A DNA stretch of 64,000 bases, from NCBI GenBank assembly GCA_016208685.1, contig JACQXM010000015.1:1-64000 (forward strand). Reading direction: 5' to 3'. The DNA is from Planctomycetota bacterium. GTDB lineage: Bacteria > Planctomycetota > Phycisphaerae > UBA1845. This document shows, piece after piece, positions 1-9,359 of this stretch. Positions within the stretch are counted from its first letter, which is position 1, and every line of letters begins with the position of its first letter. The notes under the pieces are model-generated. The model ran no database searches. It saw nothing but the letters and a program-made list of their open reading frames with translations, and was not told the origin of the DNA. Made by a program: the position numbers and the translations under genes.

Positions 1-111
1 TGCAGCGATCGAATCTGATCGGCATTCATCCTGGGTCTCCTGATTCTTCGCAGGAGAGCGCGCTCCCCGCATTCGTCTCAGGACAACCATCGGCTCGAAC
101 CCCTTCAATTC

Positions 112-765
112 TTGAGCACCGCTAGCGCTGTCGTACTAGCGGCACTCCGTTTCTTCGACACCAAATCCGGACGTCCTACAAATGCTGCCATAATCCTCTT
201 TGGCAAGGACGCACTCTCCTTTTGTCCGGGAGCGTATGTCCAGTATGTCCGTTACGAAGGCTCCGACGCCGCGAGCGAGGTTGTTACAGACGCTCGACTC
301 ACTGGCGATCTGCTCTCGATCATGCGGGAACTCGATCGGATCGCTGCGCTGCTGGCGGGGGCCCGCCCAGTTCGCCGGCCTGACCTTTCGGACGGGACTG
401 TCTTCGCATTCCCCCCAAAATGTCTTCATGAGTTGTTCATAAATGCGGTAGTCCATCGGAACTACGAGAATTCAACCACGCCCGTTATGGTGAACCACTT
501 CACGGATCGGCTGGAGATCCATAACCCCGGGGGACTATACGGTGATCTCACACGGGAACGGTTCCCGCACGGTACGGCTTACCGAAACCCTATTCTAGCC
601 GAAGCGGCCAAGACCCTCGGGTTTGTCAACCGGTTCGGCCGCGGCATTGCCATTGCCGAAAGCGAACTCCAACGTAACGGCAATCCCACAATCCAGTGGG
701 ATATCGGCGCCAATCATCTTGCAGCGATTGTTAGGGGCGCAAATGAAGACCGTCACGTTCTTTAA
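112..765 (+). CDS. ATP-binding protein, RecG-like/HATPase_c_4 C-terminal region (AlbA_2/Schlafen-type ATP-binding protein family); N-terminal AlbA_2 domain not visible
   Basis: Translation has GRPTNAAIILFGKD, LHELFINAVVHRNYE, DRLEIHNPGGLYGDLT, YRNPILAEAAKTLGFVNRFGRGI, all typical of this family. TTG start; the in-frame region upstream to the stop at 16-18 does not look like an AlbA_2 domain. Confidence 0.75.
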   Translation: MSTASAVVLAALRFFDTKSGRPTNAAIILFGKDALSFCPGAYVQYVRYEGSDAASEVVTDARLTGDLLSIMRELDRIAALLAGARPVRRPDLSDGTVFAFPPKCLHELFINAVVHRNYENSTTPVMVNHFTDRLEIHNPGGLYGDLTRERFPHGTAYRNPILAEAAKTLGFVNRFGRGIAIAESELQRNGNPTIQWDIGANHLAAIVRGANEDRHVL

Positions 766-1732
766 CAACAAGGGGGGCGTCGGTAAGACTTCTCTGCTGT
801 ACCACCTGGCGTGGATGCTCCGCGAGCTTGGATATCGCGTGATCACAGTTGATCTGGATCCGCAATCCAATCTTACAAGTGCGTTTCTTGAGGACGACAC
901 TTTGGAGCAACTATGGCCCGATGGCAACCATCCAAAAACGATCCTCGGTGCGCTACAGTTATTGATAGAACATATGGGCGACATAGCTCCCGTTGAACCG
1001 TACCCAGTCGCCGACGGATTGTGGCTCGTGCCGGGCGACCTGGGCTTGAGCAACTTTGAGGATCGGCTCTCGCAGGCCTGGCGCGACTGCCTGAGCGATA
1101 ATTCGTCTGACGCTGGAGACGCGTTCCGCGTGATGACCTCGTTCTACCGCGTCGCCGTTGAAGCGGGCAGGCAGAGAAATGTCGACATCGCCCTTCTGGA
1201 TGTTGGGCCGAACATTGGCGCAATGAATCGAGCAGCCCTGGTTGCATCCGACTACGTGGTTATTCCGCTCGGCGCTGATTTGTTCTCTCTACAGGGACTG
1301 AGGAATCTCGGCCCTACTCTGCGGAGCTGGCGAAACGGATGGAGGGAGCGCAGGGCGCGAGTTACGGTCCCACCCGGACTAGAGATGCCTTGCGGCGCAA
1401 TGGCCCCGCTAGGATATGTAGTCCTCAATCCGTCTGTCCGGAGCAATCGTCCCGTGAAGGCGTATAAGCAATGGGCAGATCGAATTCCAGGTATGTACAC
1501 GAAGGATGTTCTTGGCGAGAGTGGTCTAATCGCGGATGAGAACCAACTTGCGATGGTGAAGCACTTTAAGAGTTTAATGCCGCTCGCGCAAGACGCCCGA
1601 AAGCCGATGTTCCTGTTGAAACCGGCCGACGGCGCCATCGGCGGGCACACGAGTGCAGTAACCGACTGCTACTCTCAATTCCACGACCTAGCTCTTCGGA
1701 TTGCGAGAGGGATGGGACTGCAGATAGGGTAA
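743..1732 (+). CDS. ParA-family AAA ATPase (MinD/ParA-like)
   Basis: MKTVTFFNNKGGVGKTSLLYHLAWML: deviant Walker A KGGVGKTS; VDLDPQSNLTS; ALLDVGPNIG. ATG at 743 is a better start than the ORF-track start at 623; it overlaps the preceding CDS by about 23 bp. Confidence 0.92.
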   Translation: MKTVTFFNNKGGVGKTSLLYHLAWMLRELGYRVITVDLDPQSNLTSAFLEDDTLEQLWPDGNHPKTILGALQLLIEHMGDIAPVEPYPVADGLWLVPGDLGLSNFEDRLSQAWRDCLSDNSSDAGDAFRVMTSFYRVAVEAGRQRNVDIALLDVGPNIGAMNRAALVASDYVVIPLGADLFSLQGLRNLGPTLRSWRNGWRERRARVTVPPGLEMPCGAMAPLGYVVLNPSVRSNRPVKAYKQWADRIPGMYTKDVLGESGLIADENQLAMVKHFKSLMPLAQDARKPMFLLKPADGAIGGHTSAVTDCYSQFHDLALRIARGMGLQIG

Positions 1733-1920
1733 GCGAGCTGACGAGACACCGCCCGCGTTCCTGTAGACCGTGAGGCGCAAGCACGCGAGTATCGACCATC
1801 CGGAAACGGTAAGCAGCCAAGACGCCGCGACGCCCACGAATCTGCTCAATGGCATGGGTGCGTCCACACCGTTGCGCAAAAGGATACTCCCTCACCAGAC
1901 GGCAATCATGTGGCAACGAC

Positions 1921-2229
1921 ATGATGACCAGGAGGGAAGGCGGCGCGGGCGGTGCCGTGGCGCCCGATGGCGCGCCTGCCACCGGCGACGCCGCTGACGC
2001 CATCGCGGGCAGCGACGCCGACGAGGCCATTGCCTTCGCGAACGGGTTCGTCAACCACCTCGCGACGGCCGCGCTGGTCGACGGGCGCCGCGCCGATTGG
2101 TGCGGCGAAGATTTCCGTCTCGTCGGATGCGTGCTGGCGCAAGTGCCGGCGCCCAAGGAGGATCCTCCCCCTTCGCTGGCAAGGGAGTATGCGCGGCTTC
2201 GGGAGGTTCTGTTGGCGCGTGCCACTTGA
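1921..2229 (+). CDS. small hypothetical protein
   Basis: ORF MMTRREGGAGG...DEAIAFANGFVNHLATAALVDGRRADWCGEDFRLVGCVLAQVPAPKEDPPPSLAREYARLREVLLARAT; plausible composition, no recognised domain, several competing frames. Confidence 0.35.
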   Translation: MMTRREGGAGGAVAPDGAPATGDAADAIAGSDADEAIAFANGFVNHLATAALVDGRRADWCGEDFRLVGCVLAQVPAPKEDPPPSLAREYARLREVLLARAT

Positions 2230-2267
2230 CGGTGAGCCGCCGCCCCTGGGACTGACGGCCGAGGCAG

Positions 2268-2400
2268 GTGGCACTGTTGGGTGTGCCACTGCTCTTGAGC
2301 CGTGGTCGTTCGTGAGCGGGAACTTGGCGGCGGGTCCGTAACTGTGTAACCATCCGCTCGGCGTCCTACTGGACACCACTGCTGACACAGCAGTGGCACC
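2268..2400. repeat. Composite palindromic intergenic repeat (copy A)
   Basis: GTGGCAC..GTGCCAC hairpin, then GGTCGTTCGTGAGCGGGAACTTGGCGGCG, then CCACTGCTG-aca-CAGCAGTGG (2376-2396). The same order of blocks recurs near 14.3-14.5 kb. Confidence 0.85.
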
Positions 2401-2435
2401 CGCCGCGGCCGCCCTCCCCGCCCTCGCCCGCCGGC

Positions 2436-3551
2436 CTACCCCGCAATCGCCCGCAGCACGGCGCAGCCGCGGCGGAGGTGTTCGTCCGGGGCGGCGTAGC
2501 TGACGCGAAAGTGCGTGTCGCGCTCGCTGAAGACCTCTCCGGAGATGATCAGCACGTTGCGCCCGATGGCCTCCTCCACGAAGGCGCCGGCGGAAGCAAA
2601 GCGCGGCGGGGCCTTGGGGAACACGTAGAACCCACCGGCCGGGCGCACGAAATCGAACGCCCCCTCCAGCTCGGCGCACACCAGGTCGCGCTTGCCGCGA
2701 TACTGCGTCACCCGCGCCGACATGTCGGTATCCATGGCCGCCAGGGCGCCGTACTGGGCCGCGTGTGGAGCGCACACGTACGTGTACTGCTGGAGCTTGG
2801 CCATCTCGGTGATGATCTCCGCGGGACCGGCGGCGTAGCCGATGCGCAGGCCGGTCATGGCGTGCGACTTGCCAAAGCCGCGGAGCAGCAGGGTGCGTTC
2901 CGGGGCGAAGGCGACGGGGCTGGCGGCCGGCCCGTCGTAGCAGAGGGACTGGTAGATCTCGTCGGCTACGATGAGCAGATCGTGCCGCCGCGCCAACTCC
3001 GCAAGCTGACGCACTTCCGTCTCCCGGTACACCACTCCCGTGGGGTTACAAGGCGAGCAGAGCAGCAGCATCCGCGTGCGCTGAGTGATCGCCGCGGCGA
3101 AGCGCTCGGGGTGAAGTTGAAAATCGTCGTACAGACTAACGGTCACGGGCGTGCCGCCCGCCAGCCGCACCAGGTACTTGTAGGAAACAAAGTAGGGGTC
3201 GCCCAGCAGCACTTCGTCGCCGGGGTTCAGACAGGTCAACATGGCCAGGAACAGCCCGCCCGAGACGCCCACGGTGACGAACAGGTCCGGGTCCCACGAG
3301 AACTCCTCCCGCAACTGCCGGGCGATGCGCTCGCGCAGCACGGGAATGCCCCGGGTGACGGTGTACCCGTTGCGGTCCTCGCGGATGGCGTCTGCCATCG
3401 CCCGCTTGACGGCGTCGGGCACCGGGAAATCCGACTGCCCGATGGAAAGGTTGATGGGATCCTTAAGGGTCGCTCCCAGATCAAACACGCGGCGAATGCC
3501 GGATGCACCGATACCCTTGACCCGATCGGCAAGGAAATGTCGCCCGCTCAT
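2436..3551 (-). CDS. pyridoxal-phosphate-dependent aminotransferase class I/II
   Basis: INLSIGQSDFPVPDAVKRAMADAI, NGYTVTRGIPVLRERIA, CSPCNPTGVVY, IVADEIYQSLCYDG, LRGFGKSHAMTGLRIGY. Start at MSGRHFLADRVKG preferred. Confidence 0.95.
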   Translation of the reverse strand: MSGRHFLADRVKGIGASGIRRVFDLGATLKDPINLSIGQSDFPVPDAVKRAMADAIREDRNGYTVTRGIPVLRERIARQLREEFSWDPDLFVTVGVSGGLFLAMLTCLNPGDEVLLGDPYFVSYKYLVRLAGGTPVTVSLYDDFQLHPERFAAAITQRTRMLLLCSPCNPTGVVYRETEVRQLAELARRHDLLIVADEIYQSLCYDGPAASPVAFAPERTLLLRGFGKSHAMTGLRIGYAAGPAEIITEMAKLQQYTYVCAPHAAQYGALAAMDTDMSARVTQYRGKRDLVCAELEGAFDFVRPAGGFYVFPKAPPRFASAGAFVEEAIGRNVLIISGEVFSERDTHFRVSYAAPDEHLRRGCAVLRAIAG

Positions 3552-3896
3552 GGAGTTGCTCCCCGCCTTTCCGCCCCCGCGGACTTTCGGCGCCGCGGCC
3601 GCGCCGTCCGGCGCGTAGTACGGAGCAAACGACATGCCGGAGATCCGGGAAGAGACCGACCGGGCCGTTTCAGCGCCGCCGTTTCCAGGCGGTGGACCCT
3701 GCCGCAGGCGGTGGGTGCCGCGGCCGATGCCCGCCGTGGGCGGCAGGCCCCGCAACGCTGCATGGGAATCCGCCGGCTGTACCCTGCGGCTCGGGCCTTG
3801 CACGCCGCTTCTCCGCACCCCACCGGCAACCGATAAGCAAGAGGTACGTTATGAGTGCGCGCCATGGCCGATCAGCCCGCGCACGGCGAACAGGCT

Positions 3897-4775
3897 ATGA
3901 ACCAACGTCAGACCATCGAGCGGTGGCGCGCGGTTCGGACCCTTCTCCTTTTCGCCTGCGTGGCGGCCGGCGGCGCTTGCGCTGTGTCGTACCGCCTGGA
4001 TCAGCGGCAGCTGAGCGCCCTGACCCAGGCGATCGTAGCTGGTGCTTCCTCGCCGATCGACCGCGTGCTGGCGCTCCAGCGCTGGGTCCACGATCGCCCG
4101 GGCACCTCGCGCAACCTGGGCTGTTTTCTGGTTCCCGCCCTGGGGCCCACGCCGCTTCAGGTCATGCAAGGCGGCGGCGACTGTGCCGACAAGGCACGGC
4201 TGCTGTGTTCCGTACTGCATGAGGCGGGCATCTCCGCCACGCCGGCAATGTGCTACGACGAAGCGACCGGCCGGCCTACGCATACCATCGTCGAGGCGCG
4301 GATCGGTCCCGGCCGTTACATGGTCGTCGACCCGGCGTTCGACCTGTGGTTCCCGCGTGCGGACGGCATCACCCCCTATGACCTGCTCGACCTGCGCCGC
4401 TCGCCCGACATCGTCCCTCAGCGCATCGCCGACCTGCGCCGCGCGAACCCCACGCTCACCGACGCCGACGAGTATTACCTCCGCTCGCCCGCCGCATACC
4501 ACACGGCCAGCACATTTCACTGGGATAAGAACCGCTGGACACGATGGCTCCGCGACGGGCTGCAGGTGTGGTTCGGCGAGGAGGTGTATCGAATCCGCCG
4601 CCCTCTGGCGTGGGAGCAACCCAAGGTGGCCCTAAGTGCCCTGTGCCTGGCGCCGGCGCTGCTGTGGGTGATCGTGCGGCTGATTCGTGGCACCGGGCGG
4701 CGCCTCATCGTGGCGATCCGCAGCGGCGCGGTCAGCCGGCGACCGGTTCCAGCAACCGGTGTCGCGGCCGGCTGA
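3897..4775 (+). CDS. membrane-anchored transglutaminase-like domain protein
   Basis: N-terminal hydrophobic segment; GGGDCADKARLLCSVLHEAGI, THTIVEARIGPGRYMVVDPAF (Cys/His/Asp pattern of transglutaminase-like fold). Confidence 0.75.
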   Translation: MNQRQTIERWRAVRTLLLFACVAAGGACAVSYRLDQRQLSALTQAIVAGASSPIDRVLALQRWVHDRPGTSRNLGCFLVPALGPTPLQVMQGGGDCADKARLLCSVLHEAGISATPAMCYDEATGRPTHTIVEARIGPGRYMVVDPAFDLWFPRADGITPYDLLDLRRSPDIVPQRIADLRRANPTLTDADEYYLRSPAAYHTASTFHWDKNRWTRWLRDGLQVWFGEEVYRIRRPLAWEQPKVALSALCLAPALLWVIVRLIRGTGRRLIVAIRSGAVSRRPVPATGVAAG

Positions 4776-4915
4776 TGGGACGACACACACGAGTTTTCCG
4801 GGTCGCGCCCAACTGACACTGCTGGAATGGCCTTGCGCTTGGAGCCCGGTCATCGGGCCGGCCGGCCCGCATCAGGCCGGGCTACCCTACTCGGCAGACC
4901 AGGCGTGTCGGTGCA

Positions 4916-6922
4916 TCAGGGACTCGCGTTCGCGCCGAAGCGCAGGGACAGTCGCGCCGAGTAGCGAGTTTCTTCCACGGCGTGGACTTCCCAGGTGACC
5001 AGATGCAGGGTGCGACCCAGGGAAGCGAGCTCGCGCACCGCCTGCCCCGCCTGCTGAATCCTGCCCACGAATTCGCGCTCCGCCGCCCAGTCGGGAACGA
5101 CGACATCGACCACCCCGTCGTCGCGCCAGACGCGCAGCGTAGGACCTGGCTTAGACGTGCTCTTTTCGCAGCGCTGGCGAAGGTCTTCATGCGGCGCGTC
5201 GAGTTTCAGCACTACGCCGTCCACGGCGATGATCCGATCGCCTGGTTCCAGAGCCGGGGCACCGCTTCCTTCCGCGTCCACCACAGCTACCTCAACCCAA
5301 CCCGGCCGGGTGGTGCGCCGAAACTCCACGCCCGGCATCCAGGCGTACGGCGCCGTCGCCGGATCCAATTGCCCCGTATCCAGCCACCAGGAGGGGTTCA
5401 GCAGCGACGCGTTGCCCGAATCCACGCCGCGCGTCCAGCGCTCCAGCACGTCGGCGGCGAGCCCCAGTTGCAGGACGGCGAGCGAGGTGCGATCCACCCG
5501 CGGGCGGATGCAGTCAAGTACTTCGGGCGACGACGCCAGCGCCGGTGACAGGCCGTTCGCGGCATCGAGCAGCCGTTCCAACTGCGCCCGGCTCGAGGAA
5601 ACCATGAGCCAGCCGCCCGATGCAGCCCAGGCGGGCTCGGTGTCTTCGAGGAGCTGCATGAACGGAAACTGCGACTGTCGTGCGTAGGCGCCCAACGCCA
5701 GATGTACGATGACCGTGCCCAGGTGGTCGCTCAGAGCGAGTGCGGGGGCGGCGCCGGCGGGCAGCGACTCGGCCGTCTGCAAGAGCTGAGTGAGCTTCTG
5801 CGCCACTTCCGTAATGGCGTTCCGCACTGCCAATGCATCCCGGCTCTGCACCATGAGCGCCAACTCGGGCGTCGCGGTGGGACGAGTGGGATCCTGCTCC
5901 CACACCAACACGAACTCCGGCCCGATGGAGAGCTCGGAGCCGTCGTCGGCTCCGCGCCGCAGTCCGGCGAGCAGTGTGGCGTACCGGCGCAGCGCACCGC
6001 CCTGCGGGTCGCTTAGCGCCGCGGTAAACGCGGCGGAGAAGTCGAACCGCCCGGCGTACGCCAGCAGCGTCGTCTGCGGCAGCCGACTCATCCGCTCGAT
6101 GGTCTGTGGAGACAGCGAGGCGCGCTTGCGCGGCTCGGAAAGCGCGGCACGGATGGCCAGGTCCACGCGCCCACGGCGCTCGTACAACCCGATCATGGTC
6201 TCGCGCAGCGGCAGGTCCGGCCAGCGCCGCGCCCGACCGGCTCTCGCGGGGTCATCGAACACCAGCAGCGCCGATGCCAGTTCCCGCCCGGGCAGGTGCG
6301 ACATCAGTTCCCGGTACAGACTCGACTGCTCCAGGGGGGTGATAGCGCCCTCGCCGCCCACCATCAAAGCGCGCACGTCGCGCAACAGCGGTCGCGCCGA
6401 TTGCCGCCGGGCGAGTGCCGCTATGTTGTCACGCACGCGAACGACGACGCCGTCCTCGGTGGTGAACGAACGGGCTTCCCCGGTCTGACTTTCGGCGCGG
6501 CGCCGGCCCTTGGGAAACCAGCGGTCAAGCTGATCGTCATCCGCCAGGCGGATCAGCCACACCGCCTTGTCCACCTCGGACCAGGAGGGCGCCGCTAACC
6601 CGATTTCAGACTTCGTCAGGGCCGCCGCGTCCACGGGATTCTGCGGGCCCAGGAAGGCGTTGATGGCGGTGGGCAGGTCCCACGTTTCGCCGTCTGGCGG
6701 CGCCCCGGATAGCAACGGCAGCAACCGCCAGGCGTGGCTGCGGCTGAGCGCGGCGGTGACTTCGCCAAGCTCACGAATGCGCACGAAGAGCTTCACATTC
6801 GCCGGGACGTACCGCGCCAGGGATGTCGGTCGAGGCGGCTGCTGCTGCCCCCTGGCCGCGACTGCCGACATCGCCAGGAGGCAGCCGACGACGGTCGCGG
6901 TGATCCTGCGAATGGAGAACAT
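4916..6922 (-). CDS. secreted hypothetical protein with C-terminal PDZ-like segment
   Basis: Signal peptide MFSIRRITATVVGCLLAMSAVAARGQ; C-terminal VVDAEGSGAPALEPGDRIIAVDGVVL resembles a PDZ segment. Confidence 0.75.
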   Translation of the reverse strand: MFSIRRITATVVGCLLAMSAVAARGQQQPPRPTSLARYVPANVKLFVRIRELGEVTAALSRSHAWRLLPLLSGAPPDGETWDLPTAINAFLGPQNPVDAAALTKSEIGLAAPSWSEVDKAVWLIRLADDDQLDRWFPKGRRRAESQTGEARSFTTEDGVVVRVRDNIAALARRQSARPLLRDVRALMVGGEGAITPLEQSSLYRELMSHLPGRELASALLVFDDPARAGRARRWPDLPLRETMIGLYERRGRVDLAIRAALSEPRKRASLSPQTIERMSRLPQTTLLAYAGRFDFSAAFTAALSDPQGGALRRYATLLAGLRRGADDGSELSIGPEFVLVWEQDPTRPTATPELALMVQSRDALAVRNAITEVAQKLTQLLQTAESLPAGAAPALALSDHLGTVIVHLALGAYARQSQFPFMQLLEDTEPAWAASGGWLMVSSSRAQLERLLDAANGLSPALASSPEVLDCIRPRVDRTSLAVLQLGLAADVLERWTRGVDSGNASLLNPSWWLDTGQLDPATAPYAWMPGVEFRRTTRPGWVEVAVVDAEGSGAPALEPGDRIIAVDGVVLKLDAPHEDLRQRCEKSTSKPGPTLRVWRDDGVVDVVVPDWAAEREFVGRIQQAGQAVRELASLGRTLHLVTWEVHAVEETRYSARLSLRFGANASP

Positions 6923-7306
6923 GCCCGATAACATACGCCTGCAACGTCCATCGACCAAACATCGACCGGCCATTGGTTCGGAGCCTGGCCGTTCGTGTCA
7001 GGGGTCACCGACGGACGTGCGACGACCGCAGGCCAGGCCGACTCACGATCTTGTACCCTCCCGATGCGGTCCGCGCCGCACGCCGCCGACGGTAGCCGGA
7101 GGCACCGCCGTGGTGTCGATCCGCGCGCCGGCTCCGCGCCGGGCCGCGGCGTTCAACCGGCGGCCGACCCCATGCCGCCTCGAGTGCGAAGCCGCGCCGG
7201 CAGCCAGGCGTTCACGGCTCTCCGTGCTCGCCCACGTCCGCTCATGCTCATGCTCATGCGCCGGCGCCGCATCGAACTACGCGCCGGAATTGCCGATACA
7301 CCATGC

Positions 7307-8281
7307 GTGAACGCGCCGACGGTTTCCGTCGTCATTCCCACCTACAACCGCGCGGAGCTCTTGCCCCGCGCGCTCGACTCCGTGGCGGCGCAGACGTTCG
7401 GTGACTGGGAGATCGTGCTCGTCGACGACGGCTCCACAGATGAAACACCCGCGGTCGTAGCGCAATACGCCGCTCGCCTGGGGCGGCGGCTGCGCTGCGT
7501 GCGGCAGAACAACGCCGGAAGCAGCGCGGCGCGGAATCGCGGCATCGAGGAATCCCGCGGAACGTTCCTCGCCTTTCTGGATTCCGACGACGAGTTCCTG
7601 GCCCCGAGGCTCGCGCGCCAGCTTGAGCTCTTCTCCCTGCGCCCGGAGCTGGGGCTGGTCTACTGCGACAGCGCTTACGTTGATCTGAGCGGCGTGCAGC
7701 ACGACTCCGTCTTCAACGACAAGGGCCCGATGGCACGGCGTGTTCCCTGTGATGGTGTGGCCCCGGGCCTGTATGTGGCGCGCGGCAGTCTCTTCGACTG
7801 GCTGATCCGCGGCTACTTCCTCTCCACGATCATGGGACTGGTTCGCCGCGAAGTGCTGGGAAGCACCATCCGCTTTCCCGAGGGGCGGCGTTACGCCGAG
7901 GAGTGGCTTTTCTACCTGCAGGTGGCGCGTGCGTGCCGCGCCGGTTTCGTCGATGAGCCGCTCTGCGTGCACCACTTCGTGCCCGGGAGCCTCTCGCGGA
8001 GCGATCCGCGGCGCAACACGCAGGAACGGCGTGAGCTGCTCCGGGCCGTGCTCGCCACGTTTCCCGACCTGGGTGGCGCGGCGCGCCGTATCGTTCACGG
8101 ACACCTGGCCGACGCGTGCCGGCAGATGGGCTTCGACGCGCGGCACGCAGGCGACCCCGGGCTCGCGGTCCGCTGCTTTGCGGAGTCGCTATGCCATCGT
8201 GTGTCACTGCGTGGCCTACGGGACCTCGCGGCCGCCCTGGTGGACGATCCGCCTGTGCGGCGGCACCCGCGCGCGACATGA
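7307..8281 (+). CDS. glycosyltransferase family 2
   Basis: APTVSVVIPTYNRAELLPRALDSVAAQTFGDWEIVLVDDGSTDET...NAGSSAARNRGIEESRGTFLAFLDSDDE; GTG start at 7307. Confidence 0.95.
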   Translation: MNAPTVSVVIPTYNRAELLPRALDSVAAQTFGDWEIVLVDDGSTDETPAVVAQYAARLGRRLRCVRQNNAGSSAARNRGIEESRGTFLAFLDSDDEFLAPRLARQLELFSLRPELGLVYCDSAYVDLSGVQHDSVFNDKGPMARRVPCDGVAPGLYVARGSLFDWLIRGYFLSTIMGLVRREVLGSTIRFPEGRRYAEEWLFYLQVARACRAGFVDEPLCVHHFVPGSLSRSDPRRNTQERRELLRAVLATFPDLGGAARRIVHGHLADACRQMGFDARHAGDPGLAVRCFAESLCHRVSLRGLRDLAAALVDDPPVRRHPRAT

Positions 8282-8499
8282 CCGCGGCGCGCTGTGCGAC
8301 CACGGCTCGCCGTGGAACCACCGTGCGCTGTGGGACCGGCTTTCCAGCTGGTCAAAGGTGGGGCGCGGAGGGCTGGTCTTACACCAGCCGGAGCGTGACC
8401 CGTAGCCGAGCATGGTTTCAGGCCACTAAGGCCCGCGGGGCCGCCCCTCAACCAGCCGGGCGCCTGACCGTCGATCGGCATTCGGGCCTCGGAACGGCC

Positions 8500-8952
8500 T
8501 TATCCCGCGGGCTCGATGGCGTAGAGGAACCATCGTTTCCTGGCGTTGCCACGCGGGTTCTGGCGCAGGCAGTAGATCGACCACAGCATCTCCCCGCCCG
8601 GATCGCCGATCGGGCTGCCGTCCGAGGCGGAAGCGGACGAACGCATGGCCCGGTCGTCCTGCGCCGGGGGCACCAAGCTGACCGGCCGCTCCGCGGTCGC
8701 CGCCTGAGCCGGCCTCTCGCGTCGCATGCGCACGCGGTAGCAATGCCGCCGCAGATAAAGCTCGCCCAGGGCCCAACCGCCCTCGCGCGACGACTGCTTC
8801 CAACGCCGCAAGACCTCGACGACGGCGTAGGCATCTCCGCGCCAGGTGAATCCCGCCGGCAGCCCGGGCTCGCCGAGTGCCATACTCGTGACATCGCCGG
8901 TTCCCGCGAAGGGCGTAATGGGTTCGCTGATCAGCTCGCTCACGCGCGGCAT
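8500..8952 (-). CDS. DUF6504-like small protein
   Basis: GEPGLPAGFTWRGDAYAVVEVLRRWKQSSREGGWALGELYLRRHCYRVR, recognisable as the FxWRGxxYxVxEVLxxW family. Confidence 0.75.
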   Translation of the reverse strand: MPRVSELISEPITPFAGTGDVTSMALGEPGLPAGFTWRGDAYAVVEVLRRWKQSSREGGWALGELYLRRHCYRVRMRRERPAQAATAERPVSLVPPAQDDRAMRSSASASDGSPIGDPGGEMLWSIYCLRQNPRGNARKRWFLYAIEPAG

Positions 8953-9359
8953 CTTGCGCCCGCCGCCGCCTCCGGCAAGCCGCGGGGTCCGGGAATCAGC
9001 GCTCCCGCGCCCCGGCGGACCGCTGGCACCGTGTGGTCAGTGTCACTGAGTATTGTCCGCGGCGCCGCGTGCCGATACCATTCGCTGGCGCGCGGAGCCG
9101 GCTTGCCTGTTGATTGATCGGCCGGCTTCGGCTATGCTTCCGCACCAGCGCAGAAGGTGTTGCGTACGTCGGGCCGCCTGCCGCTGTCGTAACCCATTAT
9201 TGCGTATGAGGTTATGGAGCGCCTGCGCAAGGTTCCCGCCAAGCGGGGCCGGCGCGGACGAAGGGACGGCGCGCAGACAGGGCTCTACCGCCGGAGCAAA
9301 ACAAGGGTGTGAGTTTTCGCGCGTCCGGGAGGAGTCCGGACGCTGGAGTTTGGGGCATC

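Noticed and set aside
2478-3836. 452-aa plus-strand ORF opposite the aminotransferase
   Set aside because: Antisense shadow; no recognisable motifs.
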